From positions 13,424-19,387 of the forward strand of contig KL568620.1 of the NCBI GenBank assembly GCA_000715605.1: DNA of 5,964 nt, given 5' to 3'. Position 1 is the first letter of the stretch. Each line of letters opens with the position of its first letter. The position numbers and the translations under genes are program-made. The notes beneath the pieces were generated by a model. That model saw only the letters and a program-made list of their open reading frames with translations, was not told where the DNA came from and made no database searches. This document shows positions 5,806 to 5,964 of the stretch, piece after piece. The DNA comes from Streptomyces speibonae. Its GTDB lineage: Bacteria > Actinomycetota > Actinomycetes > Streptomycetales > Streptomycetaceae.

Positions 5806-5964
5806 GGGCAGAAGACGATCTTGGCGCGAGGACAGCGGTGAGCCGGAACGTCGCTTGAGTGTCCTTCTGAGCTACCTGTTCAGCAACCGAACCCATGTGA
5901 CGGCAGCTAAGTGGAGGACTCCATCACTGCACGTATAGAGACGGAATGACCGATTCTCCTCCCC

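Larger units (their letters stand above)
5556..5964. other. Upstream region of the RHS gene, no convincing gene
   Basis: These 409 bases hold the leader and presumably the promoter of the RHS operon. Overlapping frames on both strands are open, as expected at this base composition, but none has a recognisable product. Visible structure includes two adjacent hairpins at 5601-5632 and an 8-bp palindrome GCATATGC at 5737-5744. At the right edge a plus-strand ATG (5946-5948, reading MTDSPP) could open a divergent gene. TATAGA at 5934-5939 lies six bases before it, which would suit a leaderless transcript, but only six codons are visible. Confidence 0.5.

Noticed and set aside
5480..5896. 138-residue minus-strand frame overlapping the RHS start
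   Set aside because: It is in a different frame from RHS, overlaps its N-terminal coding sequence, and has an Ala/Arg/Pro-rich translation with no recognisable domain.

Overview
The window is GC-rich throughout. Third codon positions are dominated by G/C, starts are mostly GTG, and YD-repeat proteins and zinc-ribbon recombinase-like proteins are typical of the group, so a filamentous actinomycete, most likely Streptomyces or a close relative, is the best reading. It looks like an accessory region. It holds one large RHS/YD-repeat protein gene with a small membrane-protein gene behind it, and one recombinase-like gene facing them tail to tail.

Layout, left to right. Positions 1-1569 (+) hold the 3' part of a gene whose start lies outside the window. 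It encodes an array of CxxC zinc ribbons followed by a region laid out like a tyrosine recombinase but lacking key catalytic residues. Positions 1570-1751 form the convergent gap, with a perfect 13-14 bp hairpin just after the leftward operon, a weaker UUCG-capped hairpin, and a possible short gene remnant. Positions 1752-2114 (-) encode a 120-residue four-helix membrane protein with a TTA leucine codon near its end. Positions 2145-5555 (-) encode a 1136-residue secreted RHS-repeat protein: signal peptide, DUF6531-type N-terminal domain, about 17 YD repeats, RHS core, and an 88-residue variable tip. Positions 5556-5964 hold its leader and upstream region, with two adjacent small hairpins and only weak promoter candidates.

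How the genes may work together. The RHS protein has the architecture of a polymorphic toxin. The export signal and beta-cocoon repeats would deliver a short C-terminal tip released at the DPxG-rich core. The tip resembles no nuclease or ADP-ribosyltransferase that I recognise. It is a glycine-rich hydrophobic segment with several GxxxG motifs, bracketed by two cysteines. The gene 30 nt downstream encodes a small polytopic membrane protein with its own good ribosome binding site. The simplest model is a membrane-active toxin tip with a cognate membrane-embedded immunity protein. This is an inference from architecture and synteny, not from a homology search. The TTA codon would place the downstream protein under bldA (developmental) control if the host is a Streptomyces. 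The recombinase-like gene is probably independent and may mark a mobile or degraded element next to the RHS locus.
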